A stretch of 59,872 nt of DNA from Cupriavidus numazuensis (GTDB lineage Bacteria > Pseudomonadota > Gammaproteobacteria > Burkholderiales > Burkholderiaceae), in assembly GCF_905397435.1 (NCBI RefSeq), contig NZ_CAJPVI010000055.1, positions 1 to 59,872 on the forward strand, given 5' to 3'. Positions 16,930 to 24,375 of this stretch are shown here, one piece after another. The notes under the pieces were generated by a model that saw only the letters and a list, made by a program, of their open reading frames with translations, was not told the origin of the DNA and searched no databases. A program made the translations under genes and the position numbers. Within the stretch, counting starts at the first letter, position 1; every line of letters begins with the position of its first letter.

Positions 16930-18960
16930 ATGTCCGCCCTTGCTCATCCCGCCACAAGTCCCTTTGCTTCCCAGCCTGCCAAGCTGATGGCCGATGCCAT
17001 CCGCGTGCTTGCCATGGACGCCGTCCAGCAAGCCAATTCCGGTCATCCTGGCGCGCCGATGGGCATGGCCGATATCGCAGTGGCACTGTGGGGCCGCCAC
17101 CTGAAGCACAACCCGGCCAATCCGCACTGGGCGGACCGCGACCGCTTCGTGCTGTCGAACGGCCACGGCTCGATGCTGATTTACGCGCTGCTGCACCTGA
17201 CCGGCTATGACCTGCCGGTCGAAGAGCTGAAGAACTTCCGCCAGCTCCACAGCAAGACCGCCGGCCACCCGGAATACGGCATCACCCCCGGTGTGGAAAC
17301 CACTACCGGCCCGCTGGGCCAGGGCATTACCAACGCCGTCGGCATGGCGCTGGCCGAACGCCTGCTTGGCGAAGAATTCAACCGCCCGGGCTTCGACATC
17401 GTCAACCACTACACCTATGTGTTCCTCGGCGATGGCTGCCTGATGGAAGGCATCAGCCACGAGGCCTGCTCGCTGGCCGGCACGCTGAAGCTGAACAAGC
17501 TGATCGCGCTGTGGGACGACAACGGCATCTCGATCGACGGCGACGTCGTGCACTGGTTCAACGATGACACGCCGAAGCGCTTCGAGGCCTACGGCTGGAA
17601 CGTGATCCGCGGCATCGACGGCCATGACGTGACCGCCATCGACCTGGCCATTTCGCAGGCCAAGGCCAGCGACAAGCCGACCCTGATCTGCTGCCGCACC
17701 AAGATCGGCAAGGGCGCGCCCAACAAGGAAGGCGGCCACGACGTGCACGGTGCCCCGCTGGGCGGCGCGGAAGTGCTGGCCACGCGCGAAGCGCTGGGCT
17801 GGGCCCACGCCCCGTTCGAAGTGCCGGCCGATGTCTACGACGCCTGGGATGCCAAGGCCAACGGCCTGGCCCTGGAGAAGGCCTGGAACGCGCTGTTCGA
17901 AGGCTACGCCGACCGCCACCCGTATGAAGCTGGTGAATTCCAGCGCCGCATGCGCGGCGAACTGCCGGGCAGCTTCGACGCCGCCGTCGACGCCTTCATT
18001 GCCAAGTGCGAGGAAAAGGCCGAGACCATCGCGACCCGCAAGGCGAGCCAGAACACCATCGAGGCTTTCGGCCCGGTGCTGCCCGAGTTCCTCGGCGGTT
18101 CGGCCGACCTGACCGGCTCGAACCTGACCAACTGGTCGGGCAGCCAGGCCGTGCGTGTGGATGCCTGGGGCAACCACATCAACTACGGTGTGCGCGAGTT
18201 CGGCATGAGCGCCATCCTGAACGGTATTACGCTGCATGGCGGCTACATTCCCTACGGCGCCACGTTCCTGACCTTCTCGGACTACAGCCGCAACGCGCTG
18301 CGCATGGCAGCGCTGATGAAGATCCGCTCGCTGTTCGTGTTCACCCATGACTCGATCGGCCTGGGTGAAGACGGCCCGACGCACCAGTCGATCGAACACG
18401 TCGCCAGCCTGCGCCTGATCCCGAACATGGACGTCTGGCGTACTGCCGACACCACCGAGACCGCCGTGGCCTGGGCCGAGGCGATCCGCCGCGAGAACGG
18501 CCCGAGCTGCCTGATCTTCAGCCGCCAGAACCTGCCGTTCCAGCAGCGTGACGACGCCACCCGCGCCAACATCGCGCGCGGCGGCTATGTGCTGCGCGAC
18601 GGCAGCAACCCGAAGACCGGCCGTCCTGACGCCGCGATCCTGGCCACTGGCTCTGAAGTCGGCCTGGCGGTCGGCGCCGCCGACCAGCTCGCCGCCGAAG
18701 GCGTGCACGTGCGTGTGGTGTCGATCCCGTCGACTTCCGTGTTCGACAAGCAGGACGCAGCCTACAAGGCCAGCGTGTTGCCCGCAGGCGTGCCGCGCGT
18801 GGCGGTCGAGGCCGGTGTGACGGATTTCTGGTGGAAATATCAGGTCCAGGCTGTTGTGGGCATCGACACCTTCGGCGAATCGGCGCCGGCCGGCGTGCTG
18901 TTCAAGCACTTCGGCTTCACGGTCGAGAACGTCGTCCGGACCGTCAAGGACACGCTGTAA
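16930..18960 (+). CDS. tkt: Transketolase
   Basis: A 676-residue thiamine-diphosphate enzyme of the pentose phosphate pathway (or Calvin cycle, where present). Motifs: ANSGHPGAPMGMADIA, NGHGSMLIYALLHLTGY, the ThDP-binding GDGCLMEGISHEA near residues 165-177, and in the second half EFGMSAILNGI and THDSIGLGEDGPTHQ. The ATG at 16930 gives MSALAHPATSP; a longer in-frame start at 16888 is less likely. gapA follows after 64 bases, so the two glycolytic/pentose genes probably form an operon. A TAAAAT box at 16883-16888 may be the -10. Confidence 0.96.
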   Translation: MSALAHPATSPFASQPAKLMADAIRVLAMDAVQQANSGHPGAPMGMADIAVALWGRHLKHNPANPHWADRDRFVLSNGHGSMLIYALLHLTGYDLPVEELKNFRQLHSKTAGHPEYGITPGVETTTGPLGQGITNAVGMALAERLLGEEFNRPGFDIVNHYTYVFLGDGCLMEGISHEACSLAGTLKLNKLIALWDDNGISIDGDVVHWFNDDTPKRFEAYGWNVIRGIDGHDVTAIDLAISQAKASDKPTLICCRTKIGKGAPNKEGGHDVHGAPLGGAEVLATREALGWAHAPFEVPADVYDAWDAKANGLALEKAWNALFEGYADRHPYEAGEFQRRMRGELPGSFDAAVDAFIAKCEEKAETIATRKASQNTIEAFGPVLPEFLGGSADLTGSNLTNWSGSQAVRVDAWGNHINYGVREFGMSAILNGITLHGGYIPYGATFLTFSDYSRNALRMAALMKIRSLFVFTHDSIGLGEDGPTHQSIEHVASLRLIPNMDVWRTADTTETAVAWAEAIRRENGPSCLIFSRQNLPFQQRDDATRANIARGGYVLRDGSNPKTGRPDAAILATGSEVGLAVGAADQLAAEGVHVRVVSIPSTSVFDKQDAAYKASVLPAGVPRVAVEAGVTDFWWKYQVQAVVGIDTFGESAPAGVLFKHFGFTVENVVRTVKDTL

Positions 18961-19024
18961 TAAGGTTCGCGGCGGACAACCCGGCGCCCCAGTTTTCTAG
19001 CATCAGGCATTTCAGGAGATAGAC

Positions 19025-20023
19025 ATGACCATCAAGATCGGCATCAACGGCTTCGGCCGCATCGGGCGCATGGTATTCCGTGCAGCCGCCGCCAACTTCA
19101 AGGACATCGAAGTTGTTGCCATCAACGACCTGCTCGAGCCCGACTACCTCGCGTACATGCTGAAGTACGACTCGGTGCACGGCCGTTTCGACGGTGAAGT
19201 GTCGGTCGACGGCAACACGCTGGTCGTCAACGGCAAGAAGATCCGCCTGACCGCGGTCAAGGATCCGTCCGAGCTGAAGTGGGGCGAAGTCGGCGCCGAC
19301 GTGGTGATCGAATCGACCGGCATCTTCCTGACCAAGGAAGGCGCGCAGAAGCACATCGACGCGGGCGCCAAGAAGGTGATCATGTCGGCACCGTCGAAGG
19401 ACGACACCCCGATGTTCGTGTACGGCGTGAACCACGAGACGTACAAGGGCGAAGCGATCATCTCGAACGCTTCGTGCACCACGAACTGCCTGGCACCGGT
19501 TGCCAAGGTGCTGAACGACAAGTGGGGCATCAAGCGCGGCCTGATGACCACCGTGCACGCAGCTACCGCCACGCAGAAGACCGTTGACGGCCCGTCCAAC
19601 AAGGACTGGCGCGGCGGCCGCGGCATCCTGGAAAACATCATCCCGTCGTCGACGGGCGCCGCCAAGGCCGTGGGCGTGGTGATTCCGCAGCTGAACAAGA
19701 AGCTGACCGGCATGTCGTTCCGCGTGCCGACCTCGGACGTGTCCGTGGTCGACCTGACCGTCGAACTGGAAAAGTCGGCGTCGTACGAAGAAATCTGCGC
19801 CGAGATGAAGGCCCAGAGCCAGGGCGCGCTGAAGGGCGTGCTGGGCTACACCGAAGACAAGGTTGTCGCCACAGACTTCCGCGGCGATGCACGCACCTCG
19901 ATCTTCGACGCTGAAGCCGGCATCGCGCTGGACGGCACCTTCATCAAGGTCGTGAGCTGGTACGACAACGAGTGGGGCTACTCGAACAAGTGCCTGGAAA
20001 TGGCACGCGTGGTGGCCAAGTAA
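19025..20023 (+). CDS. gapA: Type I glyceraldehyde-3-phosphate dehydrogenase
   Basis: A 332-residue tetrameric glycolytic enzyme. It starts with the NAD-binding IGINGFGRIGRMVFRAA, has the catalytic cysteine in ISNASCTTNCLAP near residues 147-159, HAATATQKTVDGPS, and ends WYDNEWGYSNKCLEMA. AGGAG lies six bases upstream of the ATG. It is downstream of tkt and followed by a strong terminator. Confidence 0.97.
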   Translation: MTIKIGINGFGRIGRMVFRAAAANFKDIEVVAINDLLEPDYLAYMLKYDSVHGRFDGEVSVDGNTLVVNGKKIRLTAVKDPSELKWGEVGADVVIESTGIFLTKEGAQKHIDAGAKKVIMSAPSKDDTPMFVYGVNHETYKGEAIISNASCTTNCLAPVAKVLNDKWGIKRGLMTTVHAATATQKTVDGPSNKDWRGGRGILENIIPSSTGAAKAVGVVIPQLNKKLTGMSFRVPTSDVSVVDLTVELEKSASYEEICAEMKAQSQGALKGVLGYTEDKVVATDFRGDARTSIFDAEAGIALDGTFIKVVSWYDNEWGYSNKCLEMARVVAK

Positions 20024-20041
20024 TCCGGCTTGCCTGTCGTG

Positions 20042-20067
20042 AAAAACGCGCCTTCGGGCGCGTTTTT
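20042..20067. terminator. Terminator after gapA
   Basis: AAAAACGCGCC (20042-20052), tetraloop TTCG, GGCGCGTTTTT (20057-20067): perfect stem with A and T flanks, able to act for gapA and for the convergent flavin reductase gene. Confidence 0.93.
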
Positions 20068-20092
20068 CTTTGGGCGGGCGTCAAGCTACGCG

Positions 20093-20701
20093 TCAGCTGG
20101 CGGGCCGTGCCGCGAGCGGCCGCGCGTCCACGGCGGCGCCATCCACGAGGAAATGGCCGCCGGCGACGTGGTGGATCGTGCGCAGGGCGTCGTGTCCTTC
20201 GAAATGCCACCGGCCGTTGCTGAATACGCGCGCGTCGGCATGCGCCGCCACTACTTCGCCGAGGAACAAGTCGTAGGTCTGCTGGATCGGCGGTTCGGGC
20301 AGCAGCCGGCATTCCAGCCAGGCGGCGCAGCCGTCCAGCAGTGGCGCGCCGACGACGTCGCCGGCAAATGTCGCAAGGCCGAAGGCTTCGAACTTGTCCG
20401 TGCTTTGCTGTTCGGCGAGCGATTGTCCGGAGCTAGACCCGAGCGCTTCGGTCAGGTCGACCTGGCTCACGGTCGGCACCTGGAGCACGAATTCGCCGCT
20501 CTGTTCGAGCAGCCGGCGGGTCCACGTGCTCTTGTCCAGCACCACCGCGACCTTGGGCGGCGAGAAATCCAGCGGCATCGCCCACGCGGCCGCCATGATG
20601 TTGCGTTGCCCGCCGGCGGCCGCGCTGACCAGTACGGTCGGGCCGTGGTTCAGCAACCGGTAGGCTTTCACGAGTTCGACCGCTTGGCGGTGTGATGACA
20701 T
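20093..20701 (-). CDS. Flavin reductase family protein
   Basis: A 202-residue FMN-binding split-barrel protein of the flavin reductase-like family. It shows a typical opening (RLLNHGPTVLVSAAAGGQRNIMAAAWAMPLDFSPPKVAVVLD, residues about 16-57, seen in segments), then FVLQVPTVSQVDL and LECRLL. Members reduce free flavin for partner monooxygenases or are oxygen-insensitive flavoproteins. No partner oxygenase is adjacent. It is divergent from a LysR-type regulator, and a palindrome in the shared 272-base gap suggests control by that regulator. Confidence 0.85.
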   Translation of the reverse strand: MSSHRQAVELVKAYRLLNHGPTVLVSAAAGGQRNIMAAAWAMPLDFSPPKVAVVLDKSTWTRRLLEQSGEFVLQVPTVSQVDLTEALGSSSGQSLAEQQSTDKFEAFGLATFAGDVVGAPLLDGCAAWLECRLLPEPPIQQTYDLFLGEVVAAHADARVFSNGRWHFEGHDALRTIHHVAGGHFLVDGAAVDARPLAARPAS

Positions 20702-20773
20702 AGGCGCAAAAGTTGGATCGGGGGAAACCCGACTATACGCCGACCTTCATGTGATTGTTGTCCGACGGCGCGA

Positions 20774-20794
20774 GCCCATTTTCACGAAATGGGC
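20774..20794. promoter_or_regulatory. Palindrome between flavin reductase and LysR gene
   Basis: GCCCATTT (20774-20781) and AAATGGGC (20787-20794) are exact complements around TCACG. Position in a divergent gap with a LysR gene makes it a candidate LysR operator. The rest of the gap (20702-20973) is AT-richer and shows no gene. Confidence 0.5.
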
Positions 20795-20973
20795 CTGAAT
20801 TTCCTCATACGGTCGCGAAAAATGCAGACCATTGCCCGGAGTGAAATGCTGAATCTGCTTTCCGATGGCGTTTTTTCCACTTACACTAATAACGAGCCGT
20901 TGATATCTGATGTGCAGCCAGTGCAAGTCGCGGGGCCATCTAAGATCGGAATAAATCGGAACAGGGCCTGATC

Positions 20974-21960
20974 ATGGTGAACGTGGACACCAAGCTTCTT
21001 GTGATTTTCACCGAACTGCTGAGCAAGCGGAACGCGACCTATGTCGCGGAGAAAATGCACATGACGGCTCCGGCCGTGTCGCATTCGCTTGGCCGGCTGC
21101 GCGAGATCTTCGACGATCCGCTTTTCATTCGCGTGCCGCACGGGCTGACCCCGACGCCGCGCGCGCTCGAACTGGGCCCCAAGATCCGCGACATGCTGGA
21201 CCTGTGGTCGTCCATCAATGAAGGCGATGCCGACAATTTCGATCCGGCGATCGCCACAGGCACGCTGAGCATTGGCTTTGCCGCGGAACTTGGCGACACG
21301 GTGTTCAACCGCTTCGTGCTGCGCATCAAGCAACTGGCGCCGGAACTCCACATCAAGCTGGTCGAGTCCCATTCCTGGGAAGCCGACGTCGCGTCGATGC
21401 GTGCGAACGAGCTTGACCTGGCTTTTTCACCTTTCCCGACGCGGCATCCGGAAATCGTCGAGGAGATGGTCACGTCGCTGAGCCTTTGGGTGTGCGCGCG
21501 CAAGAACCATCCCGTGCTGAAGGGCCAGTGCACGCTGGAGCAGTATCTCGACTGCGGCCACATCTTCATGGCCCATTCAGGCGGTGCCGGCCGGCCGGCG
21601 CCGTCGCTGATCCCGCTCGACTACGCGCTGCAGCAGCGGGGGCTCAAGCGCAACGCCACGCTGACCGTGCATTCATGGCGCGCGCAGGCCGAGCTGGCGG
21701 CGCAGACCGACATGATCTTCACGGTCAATGCGCTGACCAAGGACATGGCCTGCGAGACCTATGGCCTCAAGGCGTTCCCCCTGCCGGCGGAGCTCAATAC
21801 CACGGTTGGCCTGAACATGTTCTGGCACCGCAGCCGCAACACACACCCGATGCTGGTGTGGGCGCGTGGACTGTTCCGCCAGGTGGTGGGCGAATTTGTT
21901 GGCATGCCCGCCGCAAGGCAGCTGCGCGTAGTCGCCGAGCAGGACGTCGAAACGCCCTGA
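20974..21960 (+). CDS. LysR-family transcriptional regulator
   Basis: A 328-residue regulator. The N-terminal winged helix (about residues 5-65) has LLSKRNATYVAEKMHMTAPAVSHSLGRLREIFDDPLFIR, the usual LysR helix-turn-helix. The C-terminal periplasmic-binding-like effector domain follows. The target is unknown. The divergent flavin reductase gene and the palindrome between them are the best local candidates. ATG at 20974 gives MVNVDTKLL. Confidence 0.92.
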   Translation: MVNVDTKLLVIFTELLSKRNATYVAEKMHMTAPAVSHSLGRLREIFDDPLFIRVPHGLTPTPRALELGPKIRDMLDLWSSINEGDADNFDPAIATGTLSIGFAAELGDTVFNRFVLRIKQLAPELHIKLVESHSWEADVASMRANELDLAFSPFPTRHPEIVEEMVTSLSLWVCARKNHPVLKGQCTLEQYLDCGHIFMAHSGGAGRPAPSLIPLDYALQQRGLKRNATLTVHSWRAQAELAAQTDMIFTVNALTKDMACETYGLKAFPLPAELNTTVGLNMFWHRSRNTHPMLVWARGLFRQVVGEFVGMPAARQLRVVAEQDVETP

Positions 21961-21990
21961 TCGCTGCCCGTACTCGGTATTCGGATCCAA

Positions 21991-22022
21991 GAAAAAACCG
22001 GCGCAAAGGCGCCGGTTTTTTC
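21991..22022. terminator. Bidirectional terminator between lysR-type gene and fur
   Basis: ACCGGCGC (21997-22004) and GCGCCGGT (22009-22016) around AAAG, with six A before and a run of T after, serving two convergent genes. Confidence 0.93.
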
Positions 22023-22063
22023 TTTTCTTGCTGCCGTACCGCCGCACACAGGCGGCGGGCGGC

Positions 22064-22495
22064 TTATCGTTTTGGTCTGTGGGGACAGTCAGTCTTGGTG
22101 CAGTTGCCGTACAGCGACAATGCGTGTTCCTGCAGCGCAAAGCCGCGTTCGCGCGCAATGCTTTGCTGGCGTTGCTCGATCTCGCCGTCGAAGAACTCTT
22201 CCACGCGGCCGCAATCGAGGCATACCAGGTGATCGTGGTGCTTGCCTTCGTTGAGCTCGAAAATGGCTTTGCCGGATTCGAAGTTGTTGCGCGACAGCAG
22301 GCCCGCTTGCTCGAATTGCGTGAGCACGCGGTAAACGGTCGCCAGGCCGATATCCATATGCTCGTTGAGCAGGATTCGGTAGACGTCTTCAGCGCTCAGG
22401 TGGCGCTGTTCACTGGTCTGAAAAATCTCAAGGATTTTCAGCCGCGGCACGGTCGCCTTCAGGCCGATATTCTTGAGGTCTGCCGGACTCGGCAT
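22064..22495 (-). CDS. fur: Ferric uptake regulator Fur
   Basis: A 143-residue metal-dependent repressor. The N-terminal winged helix includes LKATVPRLKILEIFQ and MDIGLATVYRVLTQFEQAGLL. The metal-binding dimerisation domain has KHHDHLVCLDCGRVEEF and a C-terminal CTKTDCPHR. These His/Cys positions match Fur rather than Zur or PerR-only variants. It is divergent from bamE with a 186-base gap, the common arrangement in beta-proteobacteria. I see no obvious 19-base Fur box. Confidence 0.96.
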   Translation of the reverse strand: MPSPADLKNIGLKATVPRLKILEIFQTSEQRHLSAEDVYRILLNEHMDIGLATVYRVLTQFEQAGLLSRNNFESGKAIFELNEGKHHDHLVCLDCGRVEEFFDGEIEQRQQSIARERGFALQEHALSLYGNCTKTDCPHRPKR

Positions 22496-22681
22496 GGGCG
22501 TGACTCCCTAGAGTACAATGTCTGGATAGTTGAATCATAAGGGTTTTGGCGACAAAAGTCGCCCGGTGCCAATGCCAGCGAAGGCGGCCTCTGCCCGCCG
22601 GATGCCACGGCAGTCCAGGCAGCCGCCGCGCGGCGGAAATGTCCCTGTCGGCACTTTCCTTTCCCTCTGGAAGCGAGATAC

Positions 22682-23296
22682 ATGCGTTCATCCCGTTCGT
22701 CTGCCATGCGTCCGACGCTGGTGTTTTCCCTGCTGGCCGTGGCGCTTCTGGCCGGTGCTTGCTCGACCTACGACTCCACTTCGCGCAAGCTCACAAACGC
22801 CATTACGCCGTATCGGATCAATATCGTGCAGGGCAACTTCGTCTCGCGTGAGGCGGCTTCGCAACTGCACGAGGGCATGACCCGCGACCAGGTCAAGTTC
22901 CTGCTCGGCACGCCGCTGCTGACCGACGTCTTCCATGCGGACCGCTGGGACTACGTGTTCTCGTTCCGCCGCGGCAATGCCGCAGTCGTCCAGCAGCGTC
23001 GCTTCACTGTTTACTTTGACGGCGACAAGCTGACGAAGTTTGGTGGCGACGAACTGCCGTCCGAGTATGAGCTGATTGCCGAAATCGACGGCATGAAGAA
23101 GGCGTTGAAAGACCAGAAGCCGGGCATCGGCGGCAGTTCGAGCAGCCAGGCAGCGGCAGCGGCGCCCGCCGCAGCGCCCGCAGCCGCGCAAGACGCTCCG
23201 GCGGCACCCGCGCAGCCGCAGGCAGCCACACCGGAGCCTTCCGCCGCTACGCCCGCCGCCGGTACGCAGCCCGAAGCCGCTGCACAGTCCAACTGA
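22682..23296 (+). CDS. bamE: Outer membrane assembly lipoprotein BamE
   Basis: A 204-residue lipoprotein of the BAM complex that inserts outer-membrane proteins. The signal peptide ends LLAGAC with the lipidated cysteine at residue 27. The SmpA/OmlA domain shows QLHEGMTRDQVKFLLGTPLL and DRWDYVFSFRRG. E. coli BamE is 113 residues; here residues from about 148 onward form an Ala/Pro/Gln-rich low-complexity tail not needed for the fold. It is divergent from fur and precedes dapB by 103 bases. Confidence 0.93.
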   Translation: MRSSRSSAMRPTLVFSLLAVALLAGACSTYDSTSRKLTNAITPYRINIVQGNFVSREAASQLHEGMTRDQVKFLLGTPLLTDVFHADRWDYVFSFRRGNAAVVQQRRFTVYFDGDKLTKFGGDELPSEYELIAEIDGMKKALKDQKPGIGGSSSSQAAAAAPAAAPAAAQDAPAAPAQPQAATPEPSAATPAAGTQPEAAAQSN

Positions 23297-23399
23297 GGCG
23301 CGCTGCAGACGCCCCGCGGCAGCCCGGATCGGCTGCCACCATGATTCCCGGCCGGCGCTTTGCGACCGGCCGTTTTCCGATATCGCCAGGTAAAACACC

Positions 23400-24197
23400 A
23401 TGAACATTGCCATTGCCGGCGCCTCCGGCCGCATGGGCCGCATGCTGATCGAACACATTCTCGCCACCGAAGGCGTCTCGCTGTCAGGCGCGCTCGACGT
23501 GCCGGGCTCGCCGGCGCTGGGCCAGGATGCCGGCCTGCTGCTGGGCCGCCAGACGGGTGTGGCGATCACGGCTGACCTGGACGCCGGCCTGGCCGGCGCC
23601 GACTGCCTGATCGATTTCACGCGCCCCGAGGGCACGTTGGCTCACCTGGCTGCGGCCAAGCGGCTGGGCGTCAAGATGGTGATCGGCACCACGGGCTTCG
23701 ACGACGCGGGCAAGGCCGCGCTGGCCGAAGCGGCCAAGTCGATCGGCATCGTCTTCGCCGCGAACATGAGTGTGGGCGTCAACGCGACCTTCAAGCTGCT
23801 GGAAGTGGCGGCAAAGCTGCTTTCCACCGGCTACGATATCGAAATCATCGAAGCCCACCACCGATTCAAGGTCGATGCCCCGTCGGGTACGGCACTGAAG
23901 ATGGGCGAAGTGGTGGCGGAGGCCCTGGGCCGTGACCTGAAGACCTGTGCCGTCTATGCGCGCGAAGGTCACACGGGCGAGCGCGATCCGAATTCGATCG
24001 GCTTTGCCACCGTGCGCGGCGGCGATATCGTCGGCGACCACACCGTGATGTTCGCCGGCATCGGCGAGCGCATCGAGATCAGCCACAAGTCGTCGAGCCG
24101 TCAGTCGTATGCCGACGGCGCCGTGCGCGCGGCCCGCTTCCTCGCCGACAAGCCGAACGGCCTGTTCGACATGCAGGACGTGCTGGGCCTGAAGTAA
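23400..24197 (+). CDS. dapB: 4-hydroxy-tetrahydrodipicolinate reductase
   Basis: A 265-residue NAD(P)H-dependent enzyme of lysine and diaminopimelate synthesis. It has IAGASGRMGRMLIE (nucleotide binding), FTRPEGTLAHL, GTTGFDDAGKA, NMSVGVNATFKLLEVAAK, EIIEAHHRFKVDAPSGTA with the catalytic His and Lys, and VGDHTVMFAGIGERIEI. Length is normal. It lies between bamE and leuS on the same strand. Confidence 0.97.
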   Translation: MNIAIAGASGRMGRMLIEHILATEGVSLSGALDVPGSPALGQDAGLLLGRQTGVAITADLDAGLAGADCLIDFTRPEGTLAHLAAAKRLGVKMVIGTTGFDDAGKAALAEAAKSIGIVFAANMSVGVNATFKLLEVAAKLLSTGYDIEIIEAHHRFKVDAPSGTALKMGEVVAEALGRDLKTCAVYAREGHTGERDPNSIGFATVRGGDIVGDHTVMFAGIGERIEISHKSSSRQSYADGAVRAARFLADKPNGLFDMQDVLGLK

Positions 24198-24212
24198 GGC
24201 GGCCCCCGGGCG

Positions 24213-24235
24213 GGCAAGGCCGTGACGGCCTTGCC
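24213..24235 (+). repeat. Perfect hairpin after dapB, no T-tract
   Basis: GGCAAGGCCG (24213-24222) and CGGCCTTGCC (24226-24235) around TGA. The usual poly-T is missing, so it may be a Rho-assisted end or a 3' stabilising stem. Confidence 0.7.
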
Positions 24236-24242
24236 GCACGGT

Positions 24243-24248
24243 TATAAT
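24243..24248 (+). promoter_or_regulatory. Candidate -10 of leuS
   Basis: TATAAT, a consensus -10, lies 127 bases before the leuS ATG and just after the dapB hairpin. No strong -35 is evident at 16-18 bases upstream. Confidence 0.45.
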
Positions 24249-24375
24249 CAGCTTCTTTCGCATTGCACGACAGGCGGACGCCGCACCAGTGGTTGCCCGC
24301 CATCTGCCTTCCTGTCCCCCGGATGCGGGCATGCCTGACGCCGCGCAGACCGTTGTCCTGAACGTTGTCCCGACC

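Noticed and set aside
15476..17086. A single 536-residue fused protein ending in RsmE
   Set aside because: The upstream part runs antisense to tkt and through the VOC gene in another frame; the RsmE start at 16225 with TGATG coupling is better.
20789..20971. 60-residue open frame directly before the LysR gene
   Set aside because: No ribosome site or recognisable product; it lies in the AT-richer promoter region and more likely is leader sequence.
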